64,000 bases of DNA from Bacteroidaceae bacterium (GCA_017651315.1 JAGCDE010000058.1:31716-95715), one strand, 5' to 3'. Shown: positions 9,377-18,873, numbered from the stretch's first letter. The notes: generated from the letters alone by a model not told the origin. Numbers and translations are program-made.

Positions 9377-10714
9377 TGAGATGGCCAGCGGAGCCACAAG
9401 CTTTACCAGATAGTAGATAGTGAGAGCCAGCCAGCGCGGGAGTTTAAGCGATCCGCCATTGGTGAGCTCATCCAGATAGTTGGCACGTCTGAGTCTCCAT
9501 CCTGCAAATATAGCGAGCAGCAGGCCGCCCACCGGCAGCATGATGTTGGAGGTTATGTAATCAAAGAAATCGAACACACTCAGTCCGAACAGTCTGAACC
9601 CCTCAAGAGGTCCGAAAGAGAGCGAACAGAACACCCCTACTCCGCCACACAGCACGAAACTAAGCAGCACCGCCCGCATACGCGAACGATGCAGTTCCTC
9701 AATGATGAAAGCCACCACCACCTCCATGAGCGATATGGCCGATGTTATGGCCGCCAGCAGCAGAGCCAGGAAGAACAGGACCGCAGCCACTCCGCCGAGA
9801 GGCATGGACTGGAAAACACCAGGCAGGGTAATGAATACCAGTCCCGGGCCGGCACTGACATCAGGATCGGTGCCATTCATGAGAGCTATGGCATAGACGG
9901 CAGGGATAATGGCCAGACCGGCTATCACGGCAAAAGCCGTGTCAAAGAATGCTATCCAGGCCGATGAGGCTGCTATATTCTCGTCCTTATGGACATAAGA
10001 TGCGTATGTCAGGATTGTTCCGCACCCTATGCTCAGCGAGAAGAAGGCCTGTCCCATGGCGGCTATGCAGGTATCGGCCGTGACCTTGCTGAAATCAGGC
10101 ACGAACATGTAACGGACACCCTCAACCGCACCGGGAAGAGAGAGCGAACGTATTACCACAAGAACTATGATCACGAAGAGTACCGAAATCATGATTTTGG
10201 ACATGCGTTCTATACCTTTCCGCACTCCGAACGCAATAATCAGTCCGGTCATGCCGAGGAACAGCAGGGTATAGGCCAGCGGCTTCCATGGACTGCTTAT
10301 GAAAGAGCCGAAGAACTGTGCATAATCCCCCTCGTAGCCCATCAGCCTGCCGGAACATGCATCATCCAGATACTTGACTGACCAGCCTCCGACAACACAG
10401 TAGAACGATAGTATGCATGCAGACGCCAGTACAGCTATGAATCCCATCCAGCGCCACCTGGAACCCGGGGCCAGACGGTCAAAAGTCCTGAAAGGGTTGG
10501 AACCGCCTCTGCGGCCTATCAGATATTCGGAAATCATGACCGGCAGGCATATAAACAGCAGCATGATGACATAGATGAGCAGAAATGCCGCACCGCCGTT
10601 CTTGCCCAGCGTATATGGAAAACGCCAGATATTCCCCAGACCAATGGCGGAACCGGCCATGGCCAGAAGCATACCCATACGGCTGCCGAATGTCTCCCGG
10701 GGTTTACGTGCCAT
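9347..10714 (-). CDS. Sodium-dependent transporter, NSS/SNF family
   Basis: An inner-membrane symporter of the neurotransmitter:sodium symporter family, probably importing amino acids with Na+. The N-terminus carries the family signature around the first two helices (GSAIGLGNIWRFPY, then GGAAF) that forms the sodium and substrate site. About 11 to 12 hydrophobic segments are visible over 455 residues, short for the family but usual for bacterial members. The ATG shares one base with the rseP stop (TGATG), so it is the last gene of the tsaB operon and is translationally coupled. The substrate cannot be read from the sequence. Confidence 0.9.
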   Translation of the reverse strand: MARKPRETFGSRMGMLLAMAGSAIGLGNIWRFPYTLGKNGGAAFLLIYVIMLLFICLPVMISEYLIGRRGGSNPFRTFDRLAPGSRWRWMGFIAVLASACILSFYCVVGGWSVKYLDDACSGRLMGYEGDYAQFFGSFISSPWKPLAYTLLFLGMTGLIIAFGVRKGIERMSKIMISVLFVIIVLVVIRSLSLPGAVEGVRYMFVPDFSKVTADTCIAAMGQAFFSLSIGCGTILTYASYVHKDENIAASSAWIAFFDTAFAVIAGLAIIPAVYAIALMNGTDPDVSAGPGLVFITLPGVFQSMPLGGVAAVLFFLALLLAAITSAISLMEVVVAFIIEELHRSRMRAVLLSFVLCGGVGVFCSLSFGPLEGFRLFGLSVFDFFDYITSNIMLPVGGLLLAIFAGWRLRRANYLDELTNGGSLKLPRWLALTIYYLVKLVAPLAISLIFLNCILS

Positions 10715-12195
10715 CAGAACAGACGCAGTATATCGTTGAGATTGGCGAAAATGAGCAAGCCGAAGAGAATTATCATACCTATGGTATTGGCCACCTCAAG
10801 GAACTTGTCACCGGGTTTCTTACCTGTCACCACCTCGACCAGCAGGAACAGCACATAGCCGCCGTCGAGCGCCGGAATAGGCAGTATGTTCATGAACGCC
10901 AGGATGATGGAGAGGAATGCCGTCATGAGCCAGAAAGCATGCCAGTTCCATTTCTCGGGGAAGATACTGCCTATGGTGCCGAACCCGCCGAGACTCTTGG
11001 CCCCCTCCTTAGTGAAGACATAGCGGAAATCACCGACATAGCCCTTGAGTGTATTCCAGCCGTAACGGATGCCGGCAGGGATGGAAGCCAGGAACCCGTA
11101 CTCCAGATTCACGGGTATGTATTCATCGGTCTTGTGAATTATTCCTATCTTGAAACCGGCATCGGCCGTCACTGTCAGAGTGTCACGTCCTGCTCCGGGA
11201 CGGCCTATAACCATCCTCAGGTCACGGTCCACATGTTTCTCTTCGGCACGGCTGCGCAGTTCAGCGAGGATAGTCTGGAACGATGTCCAGGTGGATGCAT
11301 TCTCCCCGTTCACGGTCAGGATGGTGTCACCGGCCATGATACCGGCAGCGGCGGCTCCACCCTCAACCACGCTATCGACAGTCATCGGACTGAGTATGGA
11401 GACAAAGGGGACAGTGCGGGTGAAGTCAAAGAGCGAGAGGTCCTCAGGCATGTCAAGCACCATCTCCCTGCCGTCACGGAGGACAGTCACCTGACTGGCC
11501 TTGGCAATGGCACGATACAGGTCTCCGTCAAACTCCCGGGTAGGACGGCCGTCGGTTGCCATGATGATGTCCCCGTCACGGAAGCCTATCGATTCGGCCT
11601 GGGCGTTGAACTCCATACCATATTTCAGCTCCCGGGCAGGGATATAGCTGTCCCCCCACTTGAACAGCACCATGGAGTAGATGAAGAATGCCAGTATAAG
11701 GTTGAACAGCACACCGCCCACCATGATGAACAGACGTTGCCAGGAGGGTTTGGAGCGGAACTCCCAGGACTTGGGCTCCTGCTGCATGGCCGCTATGTCC
11801 ATGGACTCGTCGATCATGCCGGCAATCTTGCAGTAACCGCCGAAAGGTACCCAGCCCACTCCGAACTCGGTGTTCTCCGGTGACCGGCGCCAGTCACCCT
11901 CAGGCAGAGACTCAAGGTCTATAGGTTTGTAGGTCGTCTCCTCCTTGCCCTCGAAATTGAAGCGCTTCTCCTCCTCGTAGCTGTCAGGCACATTGGGGCT
12001 GAAGAACCTGACCCTGAGCTTGCCATCCACCCTCTTTATGCGGAACAGGGAGAATCTCGGATTGAAGAAAGCATAGAATTTCTCCACCCTCACACCGAAA
12101 AGGCGTGAGAACAGGTAATGGCCGAACTCATGGAACACCACAAGAATGGTAAGGGAGAGCACTAACTGAAAAAAACGGATCCAGAATGTTGACAT
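10714..12195 (-). CDS. rseP: RIP metalloprotease RseP (site-2 protease)
   Basis: Intramembrane zinc protease that cleaves anti-sigma factors or signal-peptide remnants. The HEFGH zinc motif is at residues 22-26 in the first membrane helix, and the third ligand motif LDGG lies near the C-terminus before the last helices. Between them are periplasmic PDZ-type segments, including a VVEGGAAAAGIMAGD carboxylate-binding loop. At 493 residues it is typical of Bacteroidetes members. It follows dxr by 11 nt and is coupled to the transporter gene; the dxr-rseP pairing is common across bacteria. Confidence 0.95.
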   Translation of the reverse strand: MSTFWIRFFQLVLSLTILVVFHEFGHYLFSRLFGVRVEKFYAFFNPRFSLFRIKRVDGKLRVRFFSPNVPDSYEEEKRFNFEGKEETTYKPIDLESLPEGDWRRSPENTEFGVGWVPFGGYCKIAGMIDESMDIAAMQQEPKSWEFRSKPSWQRLFIMVGGVLFNLILAFFIYSMVLFKWGDSYIPARELKYGMEFNAQAESIGFRDGDIIMATDGRPTREFDGDLYRAIAKASQVTVLRDGREMVLDMPEDLSLFDFTRTVPFVSILSPMTVDSVVEGGAAAAGIMAGDTILTVNGENASTWTSFQTILAELRSRAEEKHVDRDLRMVIGRPGAGRDTLTVTADAGFKIGIIHKTDEYIPVNLEYGFLASIPAGIRYGWNTLKGYVGDFRYVFTKEGAKSLGGFGTIGSIFPEKWNWHAFWLMTAFLSIILAFMNILPIPALDGGYVLFLLVEVVTGKKPGDKFLEVANTIGMIILFGLLIFANLNDILRLF

Positions 12196-12206
12196 GATTA
12201 AAGTTT

Positions 12207-13361
12207 TTATCTCGGGTTTATCAATGATGCCGCCACACGGCGTGACTCGGCATCGGTTTCAATATAATCTTCAAGCGAAGACTCCTTGCGGAAGGGTACG
12301 CGGGCCATTGTTCCGGCTATCACATCACTCATCTGAAGGAAACCTATCTCGTCATGAAGGAACGCCGCCACGCAAACCTCATTGGCCGCATTCAGGATAC
12401 AGGGCATGTTACCGCCACGCTCAAGCGCCTCGTAAGCCAGGGCAAGGTTACGGAAACGCCCGGTATCCGGCTCCTCGAAAGAAAGTACACCCAGTCTGGT
12501 GAAATCAACCCTCGGGAAATCGGCTTCCAGGCGGCGCGGATAGGAGAATGCATACTGGATGGGCAGACGCATATCGGGTGCACCGAGCTGCGCCTTAATC
12601 GCACCGTCGGCAAACTGCACCATGGAGTGGATGACTGACTGGGGATGCACCACCACCTGTATCTTGCTGTAAGGCACGCCAAAAAGCCACTTGGCTTCAA
12701 TGACCTCAAAACCCTTGTTCATCATGGAAGCGGAATCGATGGTTATCTTGGCACCCATATCCCAGTTGGGATGCTTCAGGGCCTGCGCCTTGGTCACAAT
12801 GGCAAGCTGGTCTCTTCCAAGAGTCCGGAACGGGCCTCCGCTTGCCGTAAGAAGTATCTTCTCCACAGGATTCATGGACTCGCCGCTCAGGCACTGGAAA
12901 ATGGCCGAATGCTCGGAATCCACAGGCAATACCGGTGTCTTGTACTTGACGGCAAGCGAAGTGACGAGCTCTCCGGCAACGACCATCGTCTCCTTGTTGG
13001 CCAGGGCGATTATCTTGCCTGCCTTGATGGCCTCCATCGTCGGGCACAAGCCGGCAAACCCCACCATCGCCGCCAGCACGATGTCGATGGGGTCAGCCTT
13101 GACAATCTGGTTGATGGCGTCGCTACCGGCATAGACCTTCACCGGAAGGTCGGCCAGATCATCCCTAAGCCGTGAATAATGCTCCTCATTGGCAATGACA
13201 ACCGCCTCAGGCCTGAACCTTCTGGCCTGCCCGATGAGCTTGTCAACGTTATTGTTGGCCGTAAGGGCATATACCTCGTACTCCTCGGGATGAGATGCTA
13301 TCACATCAAGTGCCTGCGAACCTATCGAGCCTGTGGAGCCTAAAATAGCTATCTGTTTCAC
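12207..13361 (-). CDS. dxr: 1-deoxy-D-xylulose 5-phosphate reductoisomerase
   Basis: Second step of the MEP isoprenoid pathway, converting DXP to MEP with NADPH. The NADPH-binding GSTGSIGSQALDVI opens the protein. ALANKETMV and PVDSEHSAIFQCL follow; the latter contains the metal and substrate residues. The length of 384 is standard. The start codon is GTG and overlaps the stop of the M23 peptidase gene as GTGA, implying coupling. ispF of the same pathway lies 16 kb away. Confidence 0.96.
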   Translation of the reverse strand: MKQIAILGSTGSIGSQALDVIASHPEEYEVYALTANNNVDKLIGQARRFRPEAVVIANEEHYSRLRDDLADLPVKVYAGSDAINQIVKADPIDIVLAAMVGFAGLCPTMEAIKAGKIIALANKETMVVAGELVTSLAVKYKTPVLPVDSEHSAIFQCLSGESMNPVEKILLTASGGPFRTLGRDQLAIVTKAQALKHPNWDMGAKITIDSASMMNKGFEVIEAKWLFGVPYSKIQVVVHPQSVIHSMVQFADGAIKAQLGAPDMRLPIQYAFSYPRRLEADFPRVDFTRLGVLSFEEPDTGRFRNLALAYEALERGGNMPCILNAANEVCVAAFLHDEIGFLQMSDVIAGTMARVPFRKESSLEDYIETDAESRRVAASLINPR

Positions 13362-14242
13362 TGGAACAAAATATATTTTTCCGGGTCAAGAGGCTGACCC
13401 TGATACCACAATTCAAAATGCAGGTGTGAGCCTGGTGTCTCCCCCCCGTCGGAATTCCGGCCCACAAGGGCTATCACGTCACCCTGACGGACTTTGTCTC
13501 CTGACTTGTGGAGCAATGACTCGCAATGTCTGTAAACCGACACGAGCTCCCCGGGATGAACCACACAGATAGTATATCCCGAATCGGCGGTGAAGGAGCT
13601 GATAAGCACCGTACCGTCAAGGACGGAGACCACGCTCTGGTTAGGACTGGCGGCTATATCCACACCGAAATGGGACTCAAGCGGGTTGAAACTCGAGGCC
13701 ACAAGTCCCTGGGTCGGCCTGAACAGGCTCAAGGAACGTATATCCTGCATGGGTACCGACTGTGAGGTGATATTGTAACGTTCGGCCTCCTCAAACTGGC
13801 GCACGAACTCCTCCTCACGGCTTGAAGGCTCCATAAGACTCACGCTTTTCTGCAATGAGACGGAATCAATCGGCATTACAGTGTCCGGACTGACACGTCC
13901 GGCTATTATATCCTGGATATTTGAAATATATCTGTTGCGGATCTCTATCACATTCATAAGGGAATCAACCCTCAGGGCATCGTCAATCACAGTCTGACGG
14001 AGCTTGTAATCGCTGTCAACGGAATAGGGCTGAGGGGAGCGTCTTGAAATCATGTCGCCTGCGATAGCGCCGAGAAAACCTGTCAGGAGTATAGCCAGAC
14101 CAATGTGAACCCTGGACACCCTGGTTCCCAAGACCTCCTTCTGTTCATCCTCGTTCACCACGGATACGCGGTAACGGTATGTGAGTCTTCGCAACAGACT
14201 CAGGCGACCTATGGATTTCCTTCTTTTCTTAAGGCTCTTCAT
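13358..14242 (-). CDS. M23 family metallopeptidase (LytM domain), membrane anchored
   Basis: A probable peptidoglycan endopeptidase. Its N-terminus is basic, one transmembrane helix follows (around residues 45-65, LAILLTGFLGAIAGD), then a coiled linker and a C-terminal LytM domain. The domain keeps HFGVD (HxxxD) and HLHFEL, so zinc ligands appear intact. I start at MKSLKKRRKS, 10 nt after the rimM stop and next to AGGAG; a longer frame would overlap rimM. Position between rimM and dxr matches other Bacteroidales. Confidence 0.9.
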   Translation of the reverse strand: MKSLKKRRKSIGRLSLLRRLTYRYRVSVVNEDEQKEVLGTRVSRVHIGLAILLTGFLGAIAGDMISRRSPQPYSVDSDYKLRQTVIDDALRVDSLMNVIEIRNRYISNIQDIIAGRVSPDTVMPIDSVSLQKSVSLMEPSSREEEFVRQFEEAERYNITSQSVPMQDIRSLSLFRPTQGLVASSFNPLESHFGVDIAASPNQSVVSVLDGTVLISSFTADSGYTICVVHPGELVSVYRHCESLLHKSGDKVRQGDVIALVGRNSDGGETPGSHLHFELWYQGQPLDPEKYILFQ

Positions 14243-14252
14243 TCTCCTGGAT

Positions 14253-14771
14253 TCAAAGCTCCGCCAGACCCTCCGGCAAGTCGTATTCCAATATCCTTCC
14301 GTCCCTGTCAATTCCCTTTATCCAGTCAGGATTGGCAGGTATTATACGCTCTCTCGTGCCGTCATCGGCAAGGAACAGTATGTTCGGCGTGGAATCATCC
14401 ACTGCCTTGACAACACCCAACGGACCTGCCGAGGAATCCTCGATCTTCCAGCCGATGAAAGATTCCCACTGCAGTTCACCGGAATCCTGCTCCACCACGA
14501 ACCGGGCCGGCATATACACCTCAACCCCCATGAAACGGCCTATCTCATCCACGCTGTCATACCCTTCGAACCTGACAAGTATGACTGTACTGCTCTTGTC
14601 CCTTAACGATTCTATGAAGAACGGCACCGGAATGCCGTCCATCATGCAGACAAGGCAGTCAAGTCCGTCAGTCCAGTCAAGCCAGGACGGAACGGAAACC
14701 GCCATTTCCCCGTTCACCCCGTGGGACTTCAGCACCTTTCCCACCCTGACAAGCCCTTCCATGTCAATCAT
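14253..14771 (-). CDS. rimM: 16S rRNA processing protein RimM
   Basis: Ribosome assembly factor for the 30S head, binding S19. The N-terminal barrel shows VGKVLKSHGVNGEM, matching the family signature, and the C-terminal PRC-barrel contains the VLFLADDGTRERIIP-like segment. I start at ATG 14771 (MIDMEG), one base after the murA stop; a TTG nine bases upstream would overlap murA. Length 172 is normal. Confidence 0.93.
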   Translation of the reverse strand: MIDMEGLVRVGKVLKSHGVNGEMAVSVPSWLDWTDGLDCLVCMMDGIPVPFFIESLRDKSSTVILVRFEGYDSVDEIGRFMGVEVYMPARFVVEQDSGELQWESFIGWKIEDSSAGPLGVVKAVDDSTPNILFLADDGTRERIIPANPDWIKGIDRDGRILEYDLPEGLAEL

Positions 14772-14772
14772 C

Positions 14773-16080
14773 TCACTCAATCCTCTCTATATGTGCGCCC
14801 AACGCGTTGAGGCGTATGTCAATGTTCTGATAACCCCGGTCTATCTGCCCTATGTTGTCAATCCGGCTTGTCCCTTCAGCACTCATGGCTGCTATTAGCA
14901 GGGCTATTCCGGCACGGATATCGGGCGATGTCATGCGCCTTGCCTGAAGCGGGAAACGGCGGTCATGGCCTATCACCACCACGCGGTGCGGGTCGCACAG
15001 TATCACCTGGGCTCCCATGTCGATGAGATTGTCCACAAAGAAAAGACGGCTCTCAAACATCTTCTGATGTATCAGCACGCTGCCGTTGGCCTGTGTGGCC
15101 GTGACAAGAAGGACGCTGAGCAGGTCCGGTGTCAGTCCCGGCCAGGGGGCATCGGCTATGGTCATGATGGAACCGTCTATGAACGAGTCAATCTGGTAAT
15201 GTTCCTGAGCCGGGATATACAGGTCCTCGCCCCGCTGCTCCATCTGAATCCCTAAACGGGCGAAACTCCCGGGAATTATGCCGAGGTTATGGAACGAGAC
15301 ATCCTTGATGGTAATCTCACTCGAGGTCATGGCAGCCATCCCTATGAAACTGCCTATCTCTATCATGTCGGGAAGTACGTTATGGGAAGCCCCGTGCAGT
15401 TTATCCACCCCACGGATGGTAAGCAGGTTGCTGCCTATCCCGGTAATGCTGGCGCCCATCCTGACAAGCAGACGGCACAGCTGCTGCACGTATGGCTCAC
15501 AGGCCGCATTGTAAATGGTGGTGGTACCCTCCGCCAATACCGCCGCCATCACGATGTTGGCGGTACCGGTCACGGAAGCTTCGTCAAGCAGCATGAAACA
15601 CCCCCTGAGCTGTTCCGCCTCCAGTTCGTAGTAACCTCTTTCCCCATTGAGCCTGAATGTGGCGCCGAGCGCCTCGAACCCCCTTATGTGCGTATCAACA
15701 CGGCGACGGCCTATCTTGTCACCTCCGGGTTTGCTCACCACGGCATGGCCGAAACGGGCCAGCAACGGGCCAAGCAGCATGACCGACCCCCTCAAACCTG
15801 CGCTGCGGGTCACGAAATCCATGCTCTCGGCGTATGAGGAGTCAATGTCATCGGCCCGGAAGGACCATTCGCCCGGAGCGGTGTTCCTGGCCTTGACACC
15901 AAGCTTTACGAGCATTTCGATGAGGTTCCTCACATCCAGTATGTCAGGGACATTGGAAACTGTAACCTCCTCCGGAGTCAGGAGCACGGCACAGAGAATC
16001 TGGAGCACCTCGTTCTTGGCGCCCTGCGGACAGATGGTCCCTTTAAGCCTGCGTCCTCCCTCAATGACAAATGACGGCAT
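14773..16080 (-). CDS. murA: UDP-GlcNAc 1-carboxyvinyltransferase MurA, Cys-to-Asp active site
   Basis: First committed step of peptidoglycan synthesis: transfers enolpyruvate from PEP to UDP-GlcNAc. The N-terminal GAKNEVLQ holds the conserved Lys-Asn pair. In the catalytic loop, the Cys found in E. coli MurA (residue 115) is replaced by Asp (about residue 121, GGDKIGRRRVD). Fosfomycin alkylates that Cys, so this enzyme should be insensitive, as established for Asp-type MurA of mycobacteria. Length 435 is standard. It sits 12 nt after DUF4290 in the operon. Confidence 0.95.
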   Translation of the reverse strand: MPSFVIEGGRRLKGTICPQGAKNEVLQILCAVLLTPEEVTVSNVPDILDVRNLIEMLVKLGVKARNTAPGEWSFRADDIDSSYAESMDFVTRSAGLRGSVMLLGPLLARFGHAVVSKPGGDKIGRRRVDTHIRGFEALGATFRLNGERGYYELEAEQLRGCFMLLDEASVTGTANIVMAAVLAEGTTTIYNAACEPYVQQLCRLLVRMGASITGIGSNLLTIRGVDKLHGASHNVLPDMIEIGSFIGMAAMTSSEITIKDVSFHNLGIIPGSFARLGIQMEQRGEDLYIPAQEHYQIDSFIDGSIMTIADAPWPGLTPDLLSVLLVTATQANGSVLIHQKMFESRLFFVDNLIDMGAQVILCDPHRVVVIGHDRRFPLQARRMTSPDIRAGIALLIAAMSAEGTSRIDNIGQIDRGYQNIDIRLNALGAHIERIE

Positions 16081-16092
16081 ATATACTACGGT

Positions 16093-16698
16093 TCAATACC
16101 TGCGTTTGTTCTTTTTCTTGTTATACTGCTGCTGGCGCTGCGGCTGGTGTGGTGCCGATGAGAAGGTAATGTCCAGTTCACCCTCCTGAAGCCTGAGCCG
16201 GCCCTTGGAATACCACTCGATATCAGCCATTATACGCGCATCGTCAACCATCTCCTTGTTCCAGAGCATGAGGTCTTTCTTCATCTGTACGGCAGTCAGG
16301 TGCAGAAGCTGGCTGCGCTCCGGCCCCTCCGGCATGGAGGCTGCCACATCCAGCATCTCGGGAATCATACGGCCGTAATGACGGAACCTGATGTCGCCGG
16401 CCGGATACCCAATCCTTTCCGGGACCTGCCTGCCCTTCTCTAACCTGGTGATCGGATAGGGATAGTCAATGTCCAACCTGTAGTCCGACATGAAGGCAAG
16501 ATGATCCCACAGCTTGCCCTGGAAATCGGGTACGTCGCGCAATGCGGGGAACATGCTGCCCATGATAGCTATTATGCTTCTGGCACAACTCTCACGTTCG
16601 TTCCTGTCTTCAATGGTTACGGCATAGTCAACCATGTCCTGTACGGCGCGTCCGTACTCGGGCATGGGCAGTCTCTCTCGTTGTGTATTGTAGTTCAT
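16093..16698 (-). CDS. DUF4290 family protein
   Basis: A conserved Bacteroidota protein of unknown function, consistently found before murA. It is largely helical, 201 residues, with the family start YNTQRERLPMPEYGR and a C-terminus that ends in a lysine/glutamine-rich basic tail. The ATG overlaps the tsaB stop as TGATG; a TTG one codon upstream is less likely. No catalytic motif is visible. Confidence 0.9.
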   Translation of the reverse strand: MNYNTQRERLPMPEYGRAVQDMVDYAVTIEDRNERESCARSIIAIMGSMFPALRDVPDFQGKLWDHLAFMSDYRLDIDYPYPITRLEKGRQVPERIGYPAGDIRFRHYGRMIPEMLDVAASMPEGPERSQLLHLTAVQMKKDLMLWNKEMVDDARIMADIEWYSKGRLRLQEGELDITFSSAPHQPQRQQQYNKKKNKRRY

Positions 16699-17387
16699 CA
16701 AACCAGTCTTTTAGGTTTAACAGCTATGAAATCCTTCAGATAGTATGGCTCAAAGTAAGCCACGTCACGGAACTCCTCACGGTTCAATGACTGTTCCGCA
16801 AGCGGGAACATCCAGCGGGCCTCCGGAACAACGTCATCTAAGAAATGAGCGTTGGGGTGACTGATGGTCCCGCGACACTTGGCCGCTCCGTTACCCATGA
16901 ACCATACAGGGTGCCTGTCCAAATATTCCCGATATGTGCTGCCGTCCACAATGTCTGCACGTATCTCGCGTATCTCATTCAAGGCACGGTCATAGACAGC
17001 CGAATAGACCTCCATACGGCGGGCGTCGATCATGGGACAAAGCAGTGCGTCATCAGGCAGTTCAAGTGAAAGCAACGGCTGCACGCACAGCAGCTTGAGG
17101 GTGGAGACCGATATCAGCTTGAGTCCGCGGCCGTAACATACTCCCTTGGCCATCGACACGCCTATGCGCAGGCCGGTGTATGAACCGGGGCCCTCACTCA
17201 CCGCCACGGCATCTATCCTGAGACCGCGGCTATCGACCAGCGAAAGCGCCTCATCGACCAACACGCCAAGCGATACGGCATTGTTGTGGCCCTCACGGTC
17301 AGCCTTGTCAAACACAAGCTGCCCCTCGTCACTCACAGCAACAGAACAGCCGTCAGTCGCAGACTCTATGTGCAGGATCACACTCAT
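16698..17387 (-). CDS. tsaB: tRNA threonylcarbamoyladenosine biosynthesis protein TsaB
   Basis: Non-catalytic partner of TsaD in forming t6A at position 37 of ANN-decoding tRNAs. The ASKHA-type N-terminal fold shows ILHIESATDGCSVAV and the hallmark EGPGSYTGLRIG at residues about 65-80. Length 229 matches the family. It is the first gene of the eight-gene operon, with an AGGAAGG ribosome-binding site directly upstream of ATG. Confidence 0.94.
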   Translation of the reverse strand: MSVILHIESATDGCSVAVSDEGQLVFDKADREGHNNAVSLGVLVDEALSLVDSRGLRIDAVAVSEGPGSYTGLRIGVSMAKGVCYGRGLKLISVSTLKLLCVQPLLSLELPDDALLCPMIDARRMEVYSAVYDRALNEIREIRADIVDGSTYREYLDRHPVWFMGNGAAKCRGTISHPNAHFLDDVVPEARWMFPLAEQSLNREEFRDVAYFEPYYLKDFIAVKPKRLV

Positions 17388-17406
17388 TCCTTCCTGTTTT
17401 AATCTG

Positions 17407-17414
17407 CAAAAATA
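17407..17414 (-). promoter_or_regulatory. -7 element of the tsaB operon promoter
   Basis: TATTTTTG on the minus strand, 20 bp before the tsaB ATG. No clear -33 TTTG at the usual distance. Transcription would start close to 17400. Confidence 0.45.
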
Positions 17415-17432
17415 AGGATTTTTTCAGAAAGG

Positions 17433-17475
17433 AAAGGCCGTATCGGGACCTAATTGCCGCCCCGATACGGCCTTT
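17433..17475. terminator. Stem-loop between rubrerythrin and tsaB
   Basis: A perfect 15-bp stem (AAAGGCCGTATCGGG with its complement) and a 13-nt loop lie 28 nt downstream of the rubrerythrin stop. It is followed on the minus strand by a loosely T-rich stretch rather than a clean T run. It probably ends rubrerythrin transcription just before the tsaB promoter. Confidence 0.7.
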
Positions 17476-17503
17476 AAGCCGTTTTAACGTAATCCTGCAG
17501 ATA

Positions 17504-18058
17504 TTACTTGCCGAAATAACGCTTGTAGAGAGCCTCGAACCCCTTACCGTGACGCGCCTCGTCCTTGGCCATCTCATGAACAGTGTCGTGTATGGCGTCC
17601 CAGTTCTGAGCCTTCGCGGTCTTGGCTATCTCCAGTTTGCCGGCACATGCACCGTGCTCAGCCTTCATGCGTTTCTCCAGGTTCGTCCTGGTGTCCCATA
17701 CTACCTCGCCCAGAAGCTCAGCGAACTTGGCGGCATGCTCTGCCTCCTCAAAGGCATAGCGCTTGAAAGCCTCGGCCACCTCGGGATAGCCCTCGCGGTC
17801 AGCCTGACGGCTCATGGCCAGATACATGCCCACCTCGGAGCATTCACCGTTGAACTGCATGCGCAGGTCATTCACCATCTCAGCAGAGCCTACCTGGCCG
17901 TCACCAAGAATATGCTCGCAGGCAAACTGCAGGGACTCACCGTCCTCTACCACCTCCTTGAATTTCTCTCTGGGTGCCCTGCACTGCGGGCAGCGCTCGG
18001 GTGCCTCGTCTCCCTCATGTACGTATCCGCATACGGTGCAGATGAATTTCTTCTTCAT
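17504..18058 (-). CDS. rbr: Rubrerythrin, N-terminal rubredoxin type
   Basis: Non-haem di-iron peroxidase protecting anaerobes from hydrogen peroxide. The order is reversed relative to classical rubrerythrin: a rubredoxin-like domain with two CxxC pairs comes first (residues 8-11 and 23-26), then a four-helix ferritin-like domain with EEAEHAAKF and DEARHG metal-binding motifs. Length 184. It has its own promoter and terminator. Oxidative-stress control is likely but no operator is obvious. Confidence 0.94.
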   Translation of the reverse strand: MKKKFICTVCGYVHEGDEAPERCPQCRAPREKFKEVVEDGESLQFACEHILGDGQVGSAEMVNDLRMQFNGECSEVGMYLAMSRQADREGYPEVAEAFKRYAFEEAEHAAKFAELLGEVVWDTRTNLEKRMKAEHGACAGKLEIAKTAKAQNWDAIHDTVHEMAKDEARHGKGFEALYKRYFGK

Positions 18059-18110
18059 AATCCTTCTATATTAATTGGTTTGTTAATGGTCGTTTATTGC
18101 GGTTGGAATG

Positions 18111-18140
18111 CAAATATAACTCAAAACATATATAATCAAA
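18111..18140 (-). promoter_or_regulatory. Rubrerythrin promoter
   Basis: On the minus strand, TTTG (18137-18140), 18 bp, and TATATTTG (18111-18118) match the Bacteroidetes sigma-70 pattern. The leader is about 45 nt. Confidence 0.65.
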
Positions 18141-18187
18141 GTAAATTGCGACAAAAAACTAATCTATGAGAGAGAATATTAGAGACT

Positions 18188-18223
18188 GTAAGAAATTCAT
18201 GGAAACAAATCAAAACAGATTCT
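18188..18223. repeat. 36-bp dispersed repeat, copy 1
   Basis: A 36-base sequence (GTAAGAAATTCATGGAAACA, then AATCAAAACAGATTCT) recurs without mismatch and in the same orientation at 62774-62809. Here it lies four bases beyond the stop of the broken CpsB-type gene. Neighbouring bases differ between the copies. Confidence 0.85.
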
Positions 18224-18226
18224 GAA

Positions 18227-18873
18227 TCAACGCTTAGAGAATACATGGTTCTCAAAGAAATCTGCATAACGGTAGTTGTGCAGGTCGGTACCAACCCAAT
18301 CAAACATTCCTGCAGAATCCATTTCACGGGCACGAATGCTTACCCTTTCACCATACAAGCCCTCAAGTGAGCCAAGATTGCGCTGGAATTCCGCACCTGC
18401 ATCCTTAAGGGTACGGATATCATCCATCCCAAGAAATGTGTATCGTTCCGGATGAGCCACAACAGGCTGGTATCCATCCTCAATCAGGTATCTTATTTCA
18501 TTGGCTGGAACTAATCCGCCCATCTGTGCCGGCTCATGCATCGGAAGCTCAACCAGTATATGGTTACCCTCCCAAGGCATAAGCCAGTTCTTGAGGCGTA
18601 CCGTGGGCCAGGTAGATTCAATTAACCTATATTCTCCATGGACGGAACCAGATCCAGCCTTATACCCTGACGCTCCAACTCCTCACGCAAAAGGTCACAG
18701 GCATCGGTAACGGTCTTAGGGGTGTTATGGAACAGAAATGAGCAATGCGACGTGCATACGGCACGCTCATAGCCGAACTTGACAAGACGGCCAGCCAGAT
18801 AGACAGCCTCCTCAAGGTCTGCAGCACCATCATCAATACCAGGCAAAATGTGACAATGACAGTCAATCTTCAT
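18227..18873 (-). pseudogene. CpsB/YwqE-type tyrosine-protein phosphatase, frameshifted
   Basis: PHP-fold manganese-dependent phosphatases of this family act on capsule-assembly kinases. The N-terminal part begins MKIDCHCHILPGIDDGA, with the metal-binding HxH. It runs into a stop after SMENIG at 18622. A second frame resumes immediately with EYRLIESTWP and continues through VAHPERY and GTDLHNYR to the natural end, so all family motifs are present but split. The shift lies around 18622-18640: two extra bases or one missing. At about 215 codons it is slightly short. It could be a decayed capsule-locus remnant or a sequencing error. Confidence 0.8.

Noticed and set aside
10585-11883. 432-codon frame antisense to the transporter and rseP
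   Set aside because: Both genes on the other strand are secure families with full motifs; the antisense frame is His/Gly/Gln-rich with no domain.
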